From: Hyphomicrobiales bacterium
GTDB lineage: Bacteria; Pseudomonadota; Alphaproteobacteria; Rhizobiales; Beijerinckiaceae
Assembly: GCA_016716745.1 (NCBI GenBank)
Contig: JADJVD010000006.1
Span: 186,001 to 250,000, forward strand
DNA length: 64,000 nt
Direction: 5' to 3'
The position numbers and the translations under genes were made by a program. The notes below the pieces were generated by a model, which was not told the DNA's origin, ran no database searches, and saw nothing but the letters and a program-made list of their open reading frames with translations. Each line of letters starts with the position of its first letter. The first letter of the stretch is position 1. Shown here piece by piece: positions 26,170 to 36,931 of this stretch.

Positions 26170-26511
26170 ATGCAGCGCTTGTGGCAGGCGTGGCTCAACT
26201 CGCGGGATGGGCTCGCCTTCTGTCTGACCAAGGAGGCGGCGGTCCGGCTCGAGATCGCCGTTTTCGTTCTCGCCGTGCCGGCGGCGATCCTGATCGCGCC
26301 CGACTGGGGGCGGCGGCTGGCGCTGCTGGCGGCGCTGCTCTTTCTGATTTCGGTGGAGCTGCTCAACACCGCGATCGAGAAGCTGTGCGATCACGTCACG
26401 CCGCAGATCCATCCGCAGATCAAGATCGTGAAGGATGTCGGATCGGCGGCCGTGCTGGTCGCCGCGCTCGCCTCCGGCGGGGTCTGGCTCGCCATCCTGC
26501 TCGGTCTCTGA
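26170..26511 (+). CDS. dgkA: Diacylglycerol kinase
   Basis: The 113-residue integral membrane protein has three helices and the DgkA signature LLNTAIEKLCDHVTPQIHPQ, preceded by the conserved KEAAVRLE. It phosphorylates diacylglycerol (or undecaprenol in some bacteria) to recycle lipid released from membrane-derived glucan synthesis. AAGGAC eight bases upstream supports the ATG. It lies nine bases behind aroG, so the two are probably co-transcribed, with no obvious metabolic link. Confidence 0.93.
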   Translation: MQRLWQAWLNSRDGLAFCLTKEAAVRLEIAVFVLAVPAAILIAPDWGRRLALLAALLFLISVELLNTAIEKLCDHVTPQIHPQIKIVKDVGSAAVLVAALASGGVWLAILLGL

Positions 26512-26602
26512 GGCCATCCGCAAAGTCGCCCTTGCGGCCGCGCAACTGCGTTCGGCCTCGGGTTTTCCTATCTAGGTCGCAACCTCCACGGGGCTTGCGG
26601 CC

Positions 26603-27403
26603 ATGTTTCCCACCCTCTTCGTTTCGCACGGCGCGCCGAATCTGCTTCTGCACAATTCGGCCGCCCGCGACTTTCTCGCCGGCTACGGCGCCGAGCTGAC
26701 GCGCGCGCATGGCCGGCCGAAGGCCATCCTGATGGCGACCGCCCATTTCGAGACCGACGAGCCGACGCTCACCGCCGACGAGAAGCCCGAGACGATCTAC
26801 GATTTTGGCGGCTTCGAGCCCGAGCTCTACCGCATGACCTACGACGCGCCGGGCTCGCCCGACCTTGCCGCGCACGCCGCCGAGACGCTCGCCGCGGCCG
26901 GCTTCGCGCCGCGGCTCGCCAAGAACCGCGGTTTCGATCACGGCACGTGGGCGCCGCTGAAGCTGCTGTTCCCTGCGGCCGACATTCCCGTCGTGCAGCT
27001 TTCGGTGCAACCGATGCGCGGCGGCGAATGGCACGCCGCGCTCGGCCGCGCGCTGGCGCCGCTGCGGGAGGAGGGCGTGCTGATCATGGGATCGGGCACA
27101 GCCACCCACAATCTGCGCGAAATTTTCCGCATGCTGCGCTCGGGCGCCGCCGACGCGCCGCAGCCCGAATGGGTCGCCAGGTTCAACGACTGGCTGCACG
27201 AGAAGGCGGAGGCCGGCGCGCTCGACGACATCGCCCATTATCGCGAGCGCGCCCCCTTCGCGCGCGAAAACCATCCCACGGAGGATCACTTCCTGCCGCT
27301 GCCCGTGGCGCTCGGCGCGGCGGGCGAGGGCGCGCGGGGCGAGCGCGTGCACGCCTCGACGCAGTTCGGCGCGATGGCGATGGACGCCTACGCCTTCCAG
27401 TGA
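26603..27403 (+). CDS. DODA/LigB-type extradiol dioxygenase family protein
   Basis: The 266-residue protein matches the YgiD/4,5-DOPA dioxygenase group. Metal-site histidines are visible in FVSHGAPNLLL (residue 9), ATAHFETDEP and GFDHGTWAPLKLLFP. MGSGTATHNLRE and ENHPTEDHFLPLPVALGAAG are also typical. Such enzymes are non-haem Fe or Zn proteins that can open catechol rings, but the physiological substrate of bacterial YgiD-like proteins is unclear. It is convergent with nnrS. Confidence 0.9.
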   Translation: MFPTLFVSHGAPNLLLHNSAARDFLAGYGAELTRAHGRPKAILMATAHFETDEPTLTADEKPETIYDFGGFEPELYRMTYDAPGSPDLAAHAAETLAAAGFAPRLAKNRGFDHGTWAPLKLLFPAADIPVVQLSVQPMRGGEWHAALGRALAPLREEGVLIMGSGTATHNLREIFRMLRSGAADAPQPEWVARFNDWLHEKAEAGALDDIAHYRERAPFARENHPTEDHFLPLPVALGAAGEGARGERVHASTQFGAMAMDAYAFQ

Positions 27404-27406
27404 TCC

Positions 27407-28621
27407 TCACACGCCCGAGCGCGGCGCCCGCGCCAGCATCGGCGCATAGACGATGAGGAACAGAACCATTGCCGCGAACCACGCCAGCGCGGCGACGTGG
27501 AACAATGCGAAACTCGCGGCGGGCGCGAACCCAGCCGCGATGCGCGCCAGCGCCGCGACGACGATCAGGGCGTAACACGCGCTCGTCCTGCGGTCGTCAG
27601 CGAGCGCCCGGCCGGTGTGGCCGCGCGTCGCCCGCGTCATCACCGCAAGCGTCATCAGCCCCACGGCGCCGACCGTCCAGGCGTGCGCCGCCGCGCTCGC
27701 CGGCAGCGCGGCCGGGGCGAGGATCGCCAGCGCCTCCAGAAGAAAGCCGAGCGGAATGAAAGCATAGGCCGCGTGCAGCGCGAACAGCAGCGGCTCGAAC
27801 CATGTTCGCTCGCCGGCCCAGCGCGCGAGGCGCGCCGCCTGCGTGAGGCCGGCCGCGACGAGCAGCGCGGCGCTGACGGGATGGACGGGCAGGGCGGTCC
27901 ACACCGCAAGCGCCACTGCGCTGACGGCGATCGTCGCGCCGTCGAAGCGCGCGAACGGCGTCGGCAATCGCCCCGCGCCGGCGCGCGCCAGCGCGTTGCG
28001 CGTGAAGCTCGGCGCGATGCGCCCGCCGATCAGCGAGATGAGCAGCACCGCGCCGGCGAGGCCCAGCCTGACGCCGAACCCGGCCCGGCCGCGCGTCGCC
28101 GCCTCGATGTGGAAGGCGGCGTTCGCCGCCGCGATCAGCAGCACGAGGGCGACGACGCGCAGATTGCGCCAGTTCTTTCCCGCTGCGATCTCGCGCGTCG
28201 CCAGCGCGGCGAAAAGGAGGAAGAAGCCGACGTCGATCGCCATCGCGACCCAGGCGCCGATCCACGCCGACGTGGCGACGGCGAGGCGCCCCGCGATCCA
28301 CACGCCCCACAACGCGGCGAGCGGCGGCCCGGCGACCGGCAGCCGCCCCGTCCAGTTCGGAACGGCGGTCAGCAGGAAGCCCGCCATCGCCGCGCCGAGA
28401 TAGCCGAACAGCAGCTCATGCGCGTGCCAGTCCACCGGGGCAAAGGCGGTCGGCAGCGTGAAATGGCCCTCCCACATGGGCAGCCACAGGGCCATCGCCA
28501 GCGCCCCCAGCGCGCCTGCGGCGAGAAAGAACGGCCGGAAGCCGTATGAAAAGAGAACCGGGCCGGCGCGGCGACGCCAGTTGCCTGGCGAATCCGCGCG
28601 GCGTGGCGGGACGTTCGACAT
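27407..28621 (-). CDS. nnrS: NnrS family haem-copper membrane protein
   Basis: The 404-residue protein has about 12 membrane helices and the family features: VLFSYGFRPFFLAAGALGAL at the N-terminus, DWHAHELLFGYLGAAMAGFL with His ligands, and MTRATRGHTGRAL near the C-terminus. NnrS is linked to nitric oxide metabolism and protects against NO stress. An nnrU-like gene is present 23 kb away, yet no nitrite or NO reductase gene occurs in the window. The ATG at 28621 is preferred over one at 28636. It is divergent from gatB. Confidence 0.92.
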   Translation of the reverse strand: MSNVPPRRADSPGNWRRRAGPVLFSYGFRPFFLAAGALGALAMALWLPMWEGHFTLPTAFAPVDWHAHELLFGYLGAAMAGFLLTAVPNWTGRLPVAGPPLAALWGVWIAGRLAVATSAWIGAWVAMAIDVGFFLLFAALATREIAAGKNWRNLRVVALVLLIAAANAAFHIEAATRGRAGFGVRLGLAGAVLLISLIGGRIAPSFTRNALARAGAGRLPTPFARFDGATIAVSAVALAVWTALPVHPVSAALLVAAGLTQAARLARWAGERTWFEPLLFALHAAYAFIPLGFLLEALAILAPAALPASAAAHAWTVGAVGLMTLAVMTRATRGHTGRALADDRRTSACYALIVVAALARIAAGFAPAASFALFHVAALAWFAAMVLFLIVYAPMLARAPRSGV

Positions 28622-28753
28622 TGCGCTCCTCCGCAAAGTTGGTCGCCACAGTGCCGCGTGTCGTCGGCCTCGCCTTGTCCAACGTCAAGCCCTCTTCTAG
28701 AAAACGCCCAAGGCCGCGCGCCGGACGCGCGGCGGCAACGGATCGGACCAGAC

Positions 28754-30241
<1,488 letters not shown>

Positions 30242-30288
30242 ACGATCGCGAATCAACGACGCCGATTCGCGATTGTTGCGCGCCTAGC

Positions 30289-30320
30289 ATCCGCCGCGGG
30301 CCTCCGCGGCGGATTTTTTT
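30289..30320 (+). terminator. Rho-independent terminator after gatB
   Basis: An 11-base perfect stem ATCCGCCGCGG / CCGCGGCGGAT with a four-base loop GCCT is followed directly by seven T, about 50 bases after the gatB stop. Confidence 0.9.
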
Positions 30321-30823
30321 CGCCGGTTGCGTCGACTCCACAAAAAAATTTCTTGCCGTCGCGCCAGCGCATCGCGCGACTCGCGCTCGGCGTCCACGCT
30401 CGACGCGGCGCGCCCTCGCGCATCCGCCGCGTCGCGCCCTCGCGCGCCCGGCGCGCGCCAGTCCCGGCGCCGCGGCGCTGCGCAGCGCGTGTTCAAGATG
30501 TGCTTTGAAATTGGGCGCAACTTTCACGTCGCATGCAATGCCGCGCGATGTCGCGCGCCGTCTTGTCGCCACGCCGCTCCGCCTTCCCGAGGCGGCGCAG
30601 GCGGACCGAAACCAGGCGGAGGACACGCGTCGGCGTGCGTATTGGCGGACGAGGCGACGGGCGCCGACAGTGTTTGCCGGTCGAGATACGCCTGTCGTTA
30701 GGGCGTGAATCGAACGCCGCCGCGTCGGCCCTACTTGCACGAGTGGTTAACCGGGTTAACCTAAATTCGCCTCTTGTCGATGAGCTCTCGCTTGTCGACG
30801 ACATCTTCAGAAGGGACCTCACG
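30321..30823. other. Long leader region before the H1-like gene
   Basis: About 500 bases hold no convincing gene. Frames that stay open on the plus strand run into the H1-like gene but have Arg-rich, shadow-like composition. The part around 30340-30353 is unusually A-rich (seven A then TTTCTT). Near the right end, two GGTTAACC palindromes lie nine bases apart (30745-30752 and 30754-30761). TTGCAC at 30735-30740 with AACCTA-like sequence 16-18 bases later could be the promoter, leaving an mRNA leader of about 55-60 bases. Confidence 0.45.
30745..30761. promoter_or_regulatory. Paired GGTTAACC palindromes upstream of the H1-like gene
   Basis: Two copies of the 8-base palindrome GGTTAACC are separated by one base, in otherwise very GC-rich DNA. 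They overlap the likely -10 region of the promoter for the lysine-rich DNA-binding protein. The TTAA...TTAA arrangement recalls CtrA sites, but the gap is five bases, not the canonical seven, so another regulator is more likely. Confidence 0.4.
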
Positions 30824-31072
30824 ATGGCGAAGGCAGCGAAAAAGGCGACCAAGAAGTCGGCCGCCAAGAAGACGGCGAAGAAGGCGACGAAGAAAGCGAC
30901 GAAGAAGGCGACGAAGAAGACGGCGAAGAAGGCCGTCAAGAAAGCCGCCAAAAAGACCGCCAAGAAGGCCACCAAGAAGGCCGCCGCCAAGAAGGGCGCT
31001 CGCAAGGCCGCCAAGAAGACGACCCGCAAGGCGACCAAGAAGGCCGCTGCTCCGGCTGCTCCGGCCGCCTGA
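30824..31072 (+). CDS. Lysine/alanine-rich histone H1-like DNA-binding protein
   Basis: The 82-residue protein consists almost wholly of Lys, Ala and Thr in repeats of the type KKATKK, KKTAKK and KKAAKK (about residues 4-75), ending in APAAPAA. It resembles the C-terminal tail of eukaryotic H1 and bacterial H1-like proteins (Hc1/AlgP type), which bind and condense DNA without sequence preference. No globular domain is present. The DNA itself is a run of AAG-rich triplet repeats, prone to length change. AAGGGA lies nine to ten bases before the ATG. It is monocistronic behind a long leader. Confidence 0.88.
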   Translation: MAKAAKKATKKSAAKKTAKKATKKATKKATKKTAKKAVKKAAKKTAKKATKKAAAKKGARKAAKKTTRKATKKAAAPAAPAA

Positions 31073-31314
31073 TCGACGGATCGAATTGAAGCCGGGCGCG
31101 CGACTGCAGCCGCGCCCGATGCACCGGTCGCGCGGCGCTTGCCGCCGCCAGTCATCGGGAACGTGAGGTCAGTCGGCGTCCGGCTTTGTGTTTGGAGAGG
31201 CCATGCCATCCTGCAGGCCCCTCGGCGGAGCAGCCGCCTCGAGCGGTCTGCGCGCCTAAATGGCTAACCCGGACAACTTCCTCGCGCCGGACCGCGTCCG
31301 TCCGCGAGCCTCCG

Positions 31315-31581
31315 TCAGCGCTTCTGACACTCGGCCCAGAATTGGCGCCAGGTCGATGCGCCTGCCTCGCCCGATCGCTTTCTGTCCTCCCATTCGCGGG
31401 CGCAGCGCAACAACGTCTCGCGCGCGACCTGGCGCGCGACCTGCGACGCGCGTTGCGGCGCGCGCGTGGCTTCGGTCGGCGTCGAGGCGTCCGCCCGGGC
31501 GGGTCGCGCCATTGGCGGCGCAGCCCAGCCGAGCGCGCAGAGCAGGGCGATTCCGATTTTGCGTCCGCAACTTGCCGCCAT
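31315..31581 (-). CDS. Small secreted protein with W..F...C motif
   Basis: The 88-residue product has a signal peptide (RKIGIALLCALGWAAPPMAR, cleaved near ARA). The mature tail LLRCAREWEDRKRSGEAGAS is followed by TWRQFWAECQKR. That pattern (C-x3-W near a final W-x2-F-x3-C) recurs in small exported proteins of Rhizobiales, some annotated as PsiF-like. The two Cys probably pair. The ATG at 31581 is favoured because it begins the signal peptide; an upstream start at 31623 adds an Arg-rich extension. It is divergent from a GST gene. Function unknown. Confidence 0.62.
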   Translation of the reverse strand: MAASCGRKIGIALLCALGWAAPPMARPARADASTPTEATRAPQRASQVARQVARETLLRCAREWEDRKRSGEAGASTWRQFWAECQKR

Positions 31582-31699
31582 CGTCCGCTCGACCCTCCGT
31601 CGTCGTCTTGTGCGCCAACACACTTTGGCCCCGTGTCGTTCCCGCTTTAATGGGGCAGGGCGGCCGCGTCGACAGCCGCATCGTAACCTGGGATTGCCG

Positions 31700-32389
31700 A
31701 TGTCCGGGCCTGCGATCGAACTCTACTCCTGGCCGACGCCGAACGGATTGAAAATCGCGTTGATGCTGGAGGAGTGCGGGGCGCCCTATCGCATCCGCCC
31801 TGTCGACATCACCCGCGGCGAGCAGTTCAACCCGCACTTCCTGCGCCTGTCCCCCAACAACAAGATTCCCGCCATCCTCGATCCGCAAGGGCCGGACGGC
31901 GAGCCGATCACGGTGTTCGAGTCGGCGGCGATCCTTCAGTATCTCGCCCGCAAGACGGGGCTGTTTCATGGCCGCGGCGAGCGTGAGCGGGTCATGGTGG
32001 AGGAGTGGCTGAGCTGGCAGGCCTCGGGTCTCGGCCCCGCCGCCGCTCTCGCCCATCATTTCCGCATCCACGCGCCGGCGCGCATCGACTACGCGATGAA
32101 CCGGGCAACGAACGAAATGAACCGCTTGTACGGGGTTATGAACCGTCGCCTGCAGCGCGCCGAATATCTCGCCGGCGACTACTCGATCGCCGACATGGCC
32201 TGCGTGTTCTGGACGCGGCTGGCGTCCCGTCAGGGGCAGGACATCGACGAGTTCCCGGAGATCGCGCGCTGGCTGCGCGCCATCGAGGCGCGGCCGGCGA
32301 TGCGCCGCGTGCTGGAGACCCCGCGCGATCTGCGCGGCGGGCCGCCGGTTTCGGAAAGCTCCGGCGCCGTCGCCTCCACCGCCGCCTGA
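31700..32389 (+). CDS. Glutathione S-transferase family protein (YfcG/Ure2-like)
   Basis: The 229-residue protein has an N-terminal thioredoxin-like domain (IELYSWPTPNGLKIALMLEE, then SPNNKIPAILDPQGPDGEPI and VFESAAILQYLARKTG) and an all-helical C-terminal domain. The TPNGLKI start and the SPNNKIPAI cis-Pro region match the YfcG (nu-class) group, which have disulfide-bond reductase activity with glutathione. No signal peptide. It precedes tRNA-Ser by about 80 bp. Confidence 0.9.
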   Translation: MSGPAIELYSWPTPNGLKIALMLEECGAPYRIRPVDITRGEQFNPHFLRLSPNNKIPAILDPQGPDGEPITVFESAAILQYLARKTGLFHGRGERERVMVEEWLSWQASGLGPAAALAHHFRIHAPARIDYAMNRATNEMNRLYGVMNRRLQRAEYLAGDYSIADMACVFWTRLASRQGQDIDEFPEIARWLRAIEARPAMRRVLETPRDLRGGPPVSESSGAVASTAA

Positions 32390-32468
32390 CCTCGCGCGCC
32401 AATTCCTTGCCAAGCCGCGCGCGCTCATGCATATGAAACCGCCCGCCGCGCCGAGCGGACGGGTCGCC

Positions 32469-32562
32469 GGAGACGTGGCCGAGAGGCTGAAGGCGGCGGT
32501 TTGCTAAACCGTTATAGGGTTGTAAAGCCCTATCGAGGGTTCGAATCCCTCCGTCTCCGCCA
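32469..32562 (+). tRNA. tRNA-Ser (anticodon GCT)
   Basis: A class II tRNA of 94 bases with acceptor stem GGAGACG/CGTCTCC, discriminator G and an encoded CCA. The anticodon loop TTTGCTAA gives GCT, reading AGC/AGU. A long variable arm, built on TAGGGTTGTAAAGCCCTA, is typical of serine tRNAs. Structure is complete, unlike the tRNA-Gln in this window. Confidence 0.96.
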
Positions 32563-32597
32563 TTGCCTTTTTCCATCTCTCGACCGACGCGCGCCGG

Positions 32598-33329
32598 CTA
32601 CGGCGCGATGATCGCGTCCTGCTGGCCGTCCTGCGCCAGCGCCGCGGCGACGAAGCCGCTGGCCTTCAGCTCGGCGAGCGTCGCCTGCGCCCATGCGCGC
32701 GCCGGTCCGCGCCCGCGCGGCAGCGCGATCGCCTGCAGGATTTGCATGAACGGCTCGTCCAGCACCCGCAGGCCGCCTTCGCGCGCGGCGAAGAGCATGG
32801 CTGGCCGGCGGATGTTCGCGCCTGCCTCCAGCCCGTCGCGCAGGAAGCCCGTCAGCGCGTCTGCCGAGGTCGGGTAGCGCCGCAGCGCCGCACGCGCGAG
32901 CGAGCGGCCGAGGAAGAGGTCGTAGGCCGCTCCGGCGCCGACGGCGATGCGCACGCCGGGCGCGTCGAGATCCTGCGGCTTCGCATAGGGCGCCGCCTCG
33001 CGCACGATGTAGGCGCCTTCGATCAGCGCATAGGGCGCGGTGAAATCGATCGTGTCCGCGCGCAACGGGTCGACCGCGAGGTAGCCGATGTCGAACGCGC
33101 CGCCGCCAAGCGCATCGACGACCCTGGCCGCCGTGTCGAAGCCCGTCATCTCGAGCGGAACGCCGAGTCGCCGCGCGATCTCCTGCGACAGGTCCACCGT
33201 GACGCCGGCGGGGCGCCCCTCCGCATCGCGACGGGCGAGAACCGCATTGCCGAAATTGATCGCGGCGCGCAGCCGGCCCTGGGGCGCGAGCGCGCGGCGA
33301 ATGTCGGGGAGATCGAAGCCGGCGCCCAT
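32598..33329 (-). CDS. Family 3 substrate-binding protein without signal peptide
   Basis: The 243-residue protein has the amino-acid-binding fold pattern: GRLRAAINFGNAVLARRDAE, GVTVDLSQEIARRLGVPLEM, FDIGYLAVDPLRADTIDFTA and PYALIEGAYIVREAA. There is no export signal at this start, and upstream sequence does not supply one, so it may act in the cytoplasm or the start may be misread. No transporter genes of the matching class are adjacent; the neighbouring ABC operon is of the peptide class. An orphan binding protein or sensor-type domain is possible. Confidence 0.8.
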   Translation of the reverse strand: MGAGFDLPDIRRALAPQGRLRAAINFGNAVLARRDAEGRPAGVTVDLSQEIARRLGVPLEMTGFDTAARVVDALGGGAFDIGYLAVDPLRADTIDFTAPYALIEGAYIVREAAPYAKPQDLDAPGVRIAVGAGAAYDLFLGRSLARAALRRYPTSADALTGFLRDGLEAGANIRRPAMLFAAREGGLRVLDEPFMQILQAIALPRGRGPARAWAQATLAELKASGFVAAALAQDGQQDAIIAP

Positions 33330-33418
33330 GTCCCGCCCTCCGCCATGCCCGAGCGCGATGGCGCCCGAGGATTGGCGTGAACGCCGCCAGCGTCAATCGC
33401 CGGCGCCCGTGCGCTCGC

Positions 33419-34131
33419 TCACGCCGGCGCGAGGCGCCCGCGCGTCATCGTCGCCGTCCGGTCGCAGACGAGGCGAACCGCGTCCGCATCGTGGCTGACG
33501 AGGAGCAGGGCGAGGCCGCTCTCGCGCTTCAGCGCGCCAAGCGTGCGCAGCAGGCCGGCCGCGGTCATCGCGTCGAGCGCGGCTGTCGGCTCGTCGAGGA
33601 TCAACAGGTCCGGCTCCGGCGCCATCGCGCGGGCGAGGCCGACGCGCGCCTTCTGTCCGTCCGACAGTTGGTGCGGCCGGCGATCGAGGAGATCGAGCCC
33701 GAGGCCCGCGCGCTCCGCCGCACGGATCGCGCGCGCGCGTCGCTCGGCGGCGCTCGCGCGCGGCGCCAGCGCGCGCAGCGGATCGGCGATGGCTTCGCCC
33801 GCCGCAAGGTGAGGGGCGAGACTGTCGGCCGGATCCTGAAACGACATCTGCACGCGCCGCCGCTCCGGCGCGCGCGCGAAAGCGGCCGGCGTCCGACCCA
33901 GCAGCGAGCGCCCGTCGAGCAGAAGGTCGCCCGAATCCGGCTCGATCAGACGGGCGAGCAGCCGCGCCAGCGTCGTCTTGCCAGAGCCAGACGGACCCAC
34001 GAGCCCGACCGCCTCGCCTCGCGCGATGACGAGATCGACGCCGTCCACCGCCGCGACGCGCTGCGCCGCGCCGCCGAACGGGCGCGCCGGCGCGAAGCGC
34101 TTGACGAGCGCCCGCGCCTCGAGAAGCGGCG

Positions 34132-34150
<19 letters not shown>
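33419..34150 (-). CDS. Dipeptide/oligopeptide-type ABC transporter ATP-binding protein (DppF-like)
   Basis: The 243-residue ATPase has Walker A GPSGSGKTTLARLLA, Q-loop MSFQDPADSLAPH, signature LSDGQKARVGLARAM, Walker B DLLILDEPTAALD and the switch His in LLLVSHDADAVR. It lacks the long C-terminal oligopeptide extension. It is the last gene of the operon and overlaps the previous ATPase gene by 19 bases. Together with that gene it would power import of a peptide, nickel or opine-type solute. Confidence 0.9.
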
Positions 34151-35081
<931 letters not shown>

Positions 35082-35085
<4 letters not shown>

Positions 35086-35894
35086 GCCGCGCCTCGCGCG
35101 CCGATGCGCGGGTCGAGCCGGGCGCCGAGCGCCTCGCCGGCGACGCCGAAGGCGAGCGTCGCCAGCGTCAGCGCAAGGCCGGGAAACAGCGCGATCCACC
35201 AGCGGCCGGACAATACGTATTGCGCGCCCTCGGCGACCATGACGCCCCATTCCGGCGTCGGCGGCTTCACGCCGAGGCCGAGAAAGGAGAGCGCAGCCGC
35301 GTTCAGCATCGCCCATCCGCAATTGACTGCGGCCGGCGCGACGAGCGTCGGCGCGAGCGCCGGCAGGATGAAGCGGCGCAGGATGCGCGCCTCGCCCGAA
35401 CCGCCGACGCGCGCCGCCTCCACGAAACCGGCCTGCCGCAACACGCTCGCTTCGGCGCGCGCGAGACGGATGTAGAAGGGCAGGTTCACCGCCGCCGTTG
35501 CGAGCGCGACGCTGGCGACCGAGGCGCCGAGCGCGGCGACGATCCCCATCGCCAGCACGAACAGCGGAAACGCCGCCAGCGCGTCGACGAGCCGCGCGAC
35601 ATAGCGTTCGAGCCGGCCGCCGACGAAACCGATCGCCGCCCCGAGCGGCGCGCCGACGACGACCGACAGGCCGACCGCGGCAAGCGCCATGCCGAGATCG
35701 AGCGGCGCCGCCGCCAGCAGGCGCGAAAGCACGTCGCGGCCAAGCTGATCGGTCCCGAACGGATGGGCGAGCGAGGGCGCGGCGAGCCGCGCCGCCGCCT
35801 CGCTCGCCAGCGGATCGTAGGGCGCAAGCAATGGCCCGGCGAGCGCCGCGACGAGCAGGCAGCCGACGGCGAGCTTTGCGCCGCGCTCACGCAT
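35082..35894 (-). CDS. Dipeptide-type ABC transporter permease (DppC-like)
   Basis: The 270-residue permease has an N-terminal helix, a DppC-type HPFGTDQLGRDVLSRLLA motif and five further helices. The EAA loop EAARVGGSGEARILRRFILP binds the ATPase. The sequence NCGWAMLNAAALSFLGLGVK near the C-terminus is typical of the family. Its start overlaps the end of the DppB-like gene by eight bases, and its end overlaps the next ATPase gene. Confidence 0.92.
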
Positions 35895-36906
35895 GATCGA
35901 CGAGCCGCAGGCGCGGGTCGATCAGCGTCGCCGTCACGTCGACCGCCAGATTGACGAGGAGCGAGATCGTCGCCATCGCCAGAATGAAGCCCTGCACGGG
36001 CGAATGGTCGAGCGCGATCAGCGCGTCGAGCGCATAGGCGCCGACGCCCGGCCAGGCGAACACGCGCTCGACGAGAACGCCGGCGCCGAGCAGCGCGGTG
36101 AAGACGAGGCCGGCGGTCGTCAGAATCGGCGCGGCGGCGTTGCGCAGCACATAGCTGAGCGCGATGCGCCGGCGCGACAGGCCGTTGGCGCGCGCCGCGC
36201 GCACATAATCGGAGGCGAGCGTCGCCGCCGTCGCCGCCTGCGCGACGCGCGTCAGCGGCGCGGCGGCGAACAGCGCCAGCGTCGCCGCGGGCAGGGCGAG
36301 ATGCGCCAGCGCGTCCAGGCATGCGCGCCCGTCGAGCGCCAGCACGGCGTCGATCAGCAAGAAGCCCGTGACATGCGGCGGCGGCGCCAGCGCCGGCGCG
36401 AGCCGCCCGAACGGCGCCGGCGCGAGGCCCGCCGCATAATAGAAGAGAAGAATGAGACACAGACCCGTGACGAAGGTCGGCGTCGCACCGCCGAGCGCGG
36501 CGACGAGGCGGCCTAGTCTCGCAACCCAACCGCCCGGCCGCGCGGCGGCGCGCGCGCCGAGCGGCAGCGCGACGGCGAGCGCGACCGCCATCGCCGCCAG
36601 CGTCAGTTCGGCGGACGCCGGCAGGCGTCGCGCCAGATCGTCGAGCACCGGCCGGCCCGAGACGACGGACTGCCCGAGATCGCCCTGCGCGAGCCGGCCG
36701 AGATAGATCGCGAACTGCCGCCACAGCGGCTCGTCGAGCCCGAGCGCGCGGCGCGTCGCCTCGACGACGCTCGAATCCGCGCCGGGGCTGGACGTGAAGA
36801 ACGCCGCCGGATCGCCCGGCAGCAGATGTGTCAGCGCGAAGGTGGCGACGACGACGACCGCAAGCGTCGGCGGCACGGCGACGAGCCGCCGCAGTACCGC
36901 GCTCAT
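35887..36906 (-). CDS. Dipeptide-type ABC transporter permease (DppB-like)
   Basis: The 339-residue permease begins VLRRLVAVPPTLAVVVVATF and has LTHLLPGDPAAFF and RRALGLDEPLWRQFAIYLGR, the periplasmic region typical of DppB. The EAA-type loop is RAARANGLSRRRIALSYVLR. It lies 25 bases after the binding-protein gene and forms the membrane channel together with the DppC-like protein. Confidence 0.92.
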   Translation of the reverse strand: MSAVLRRLVAVPPTLAVVVVATFALTHLLPGDPAAFFTSSPGADSSVVEATRRALGLDEPLWRQFAIYLGRLAQGDLGQSVVSGRPVLDDLARRLPASAELTLAAMAVALAVALPLGARAAARPGGWVARLGRLVAALGGATPTFVTGLCLILLFYYAAGLAPAPFGRLAPALAPPPHVTGFLLIDAVLALDGRACLDALAHLALPAATLALFAAAPLTRVAQAATAATLASDYVRAARANGLSRRRIALSYVLRNAAAPILTTAGLVFTALLGAGVLVERVFAWPGVGAYALDALIALDHSPVQGFILAMATISLLVNLAVDVTATLIDPRLRLVDHA

Positions 36907-36931
36907 TCCGCGCCCCTCGCGCCGCGACGCC

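Noticed and set aside
30745..30761. CtrA binding site (TTAA-N7-TTAA) before the H1-like gene
   Set aside because: The two TTAA are five bases apart, not seven, so the canonical site is not met.
30824..31072. AAG-rich repeat tract as a CRISPR or minisatellite array
   Set aside because: Units are codon-sized, in frame and encode a plausible Lys/Ala-rich protein with a ribosome-binding site; there are no spacers.
31073..31130. Terminator after the H1-like gene (CGGGCGCG...CGCGCCCG stem)
   Set aside because: A stem is present near 31093-31118 but no T-run follows, so a rho-independent terminator is not supported.
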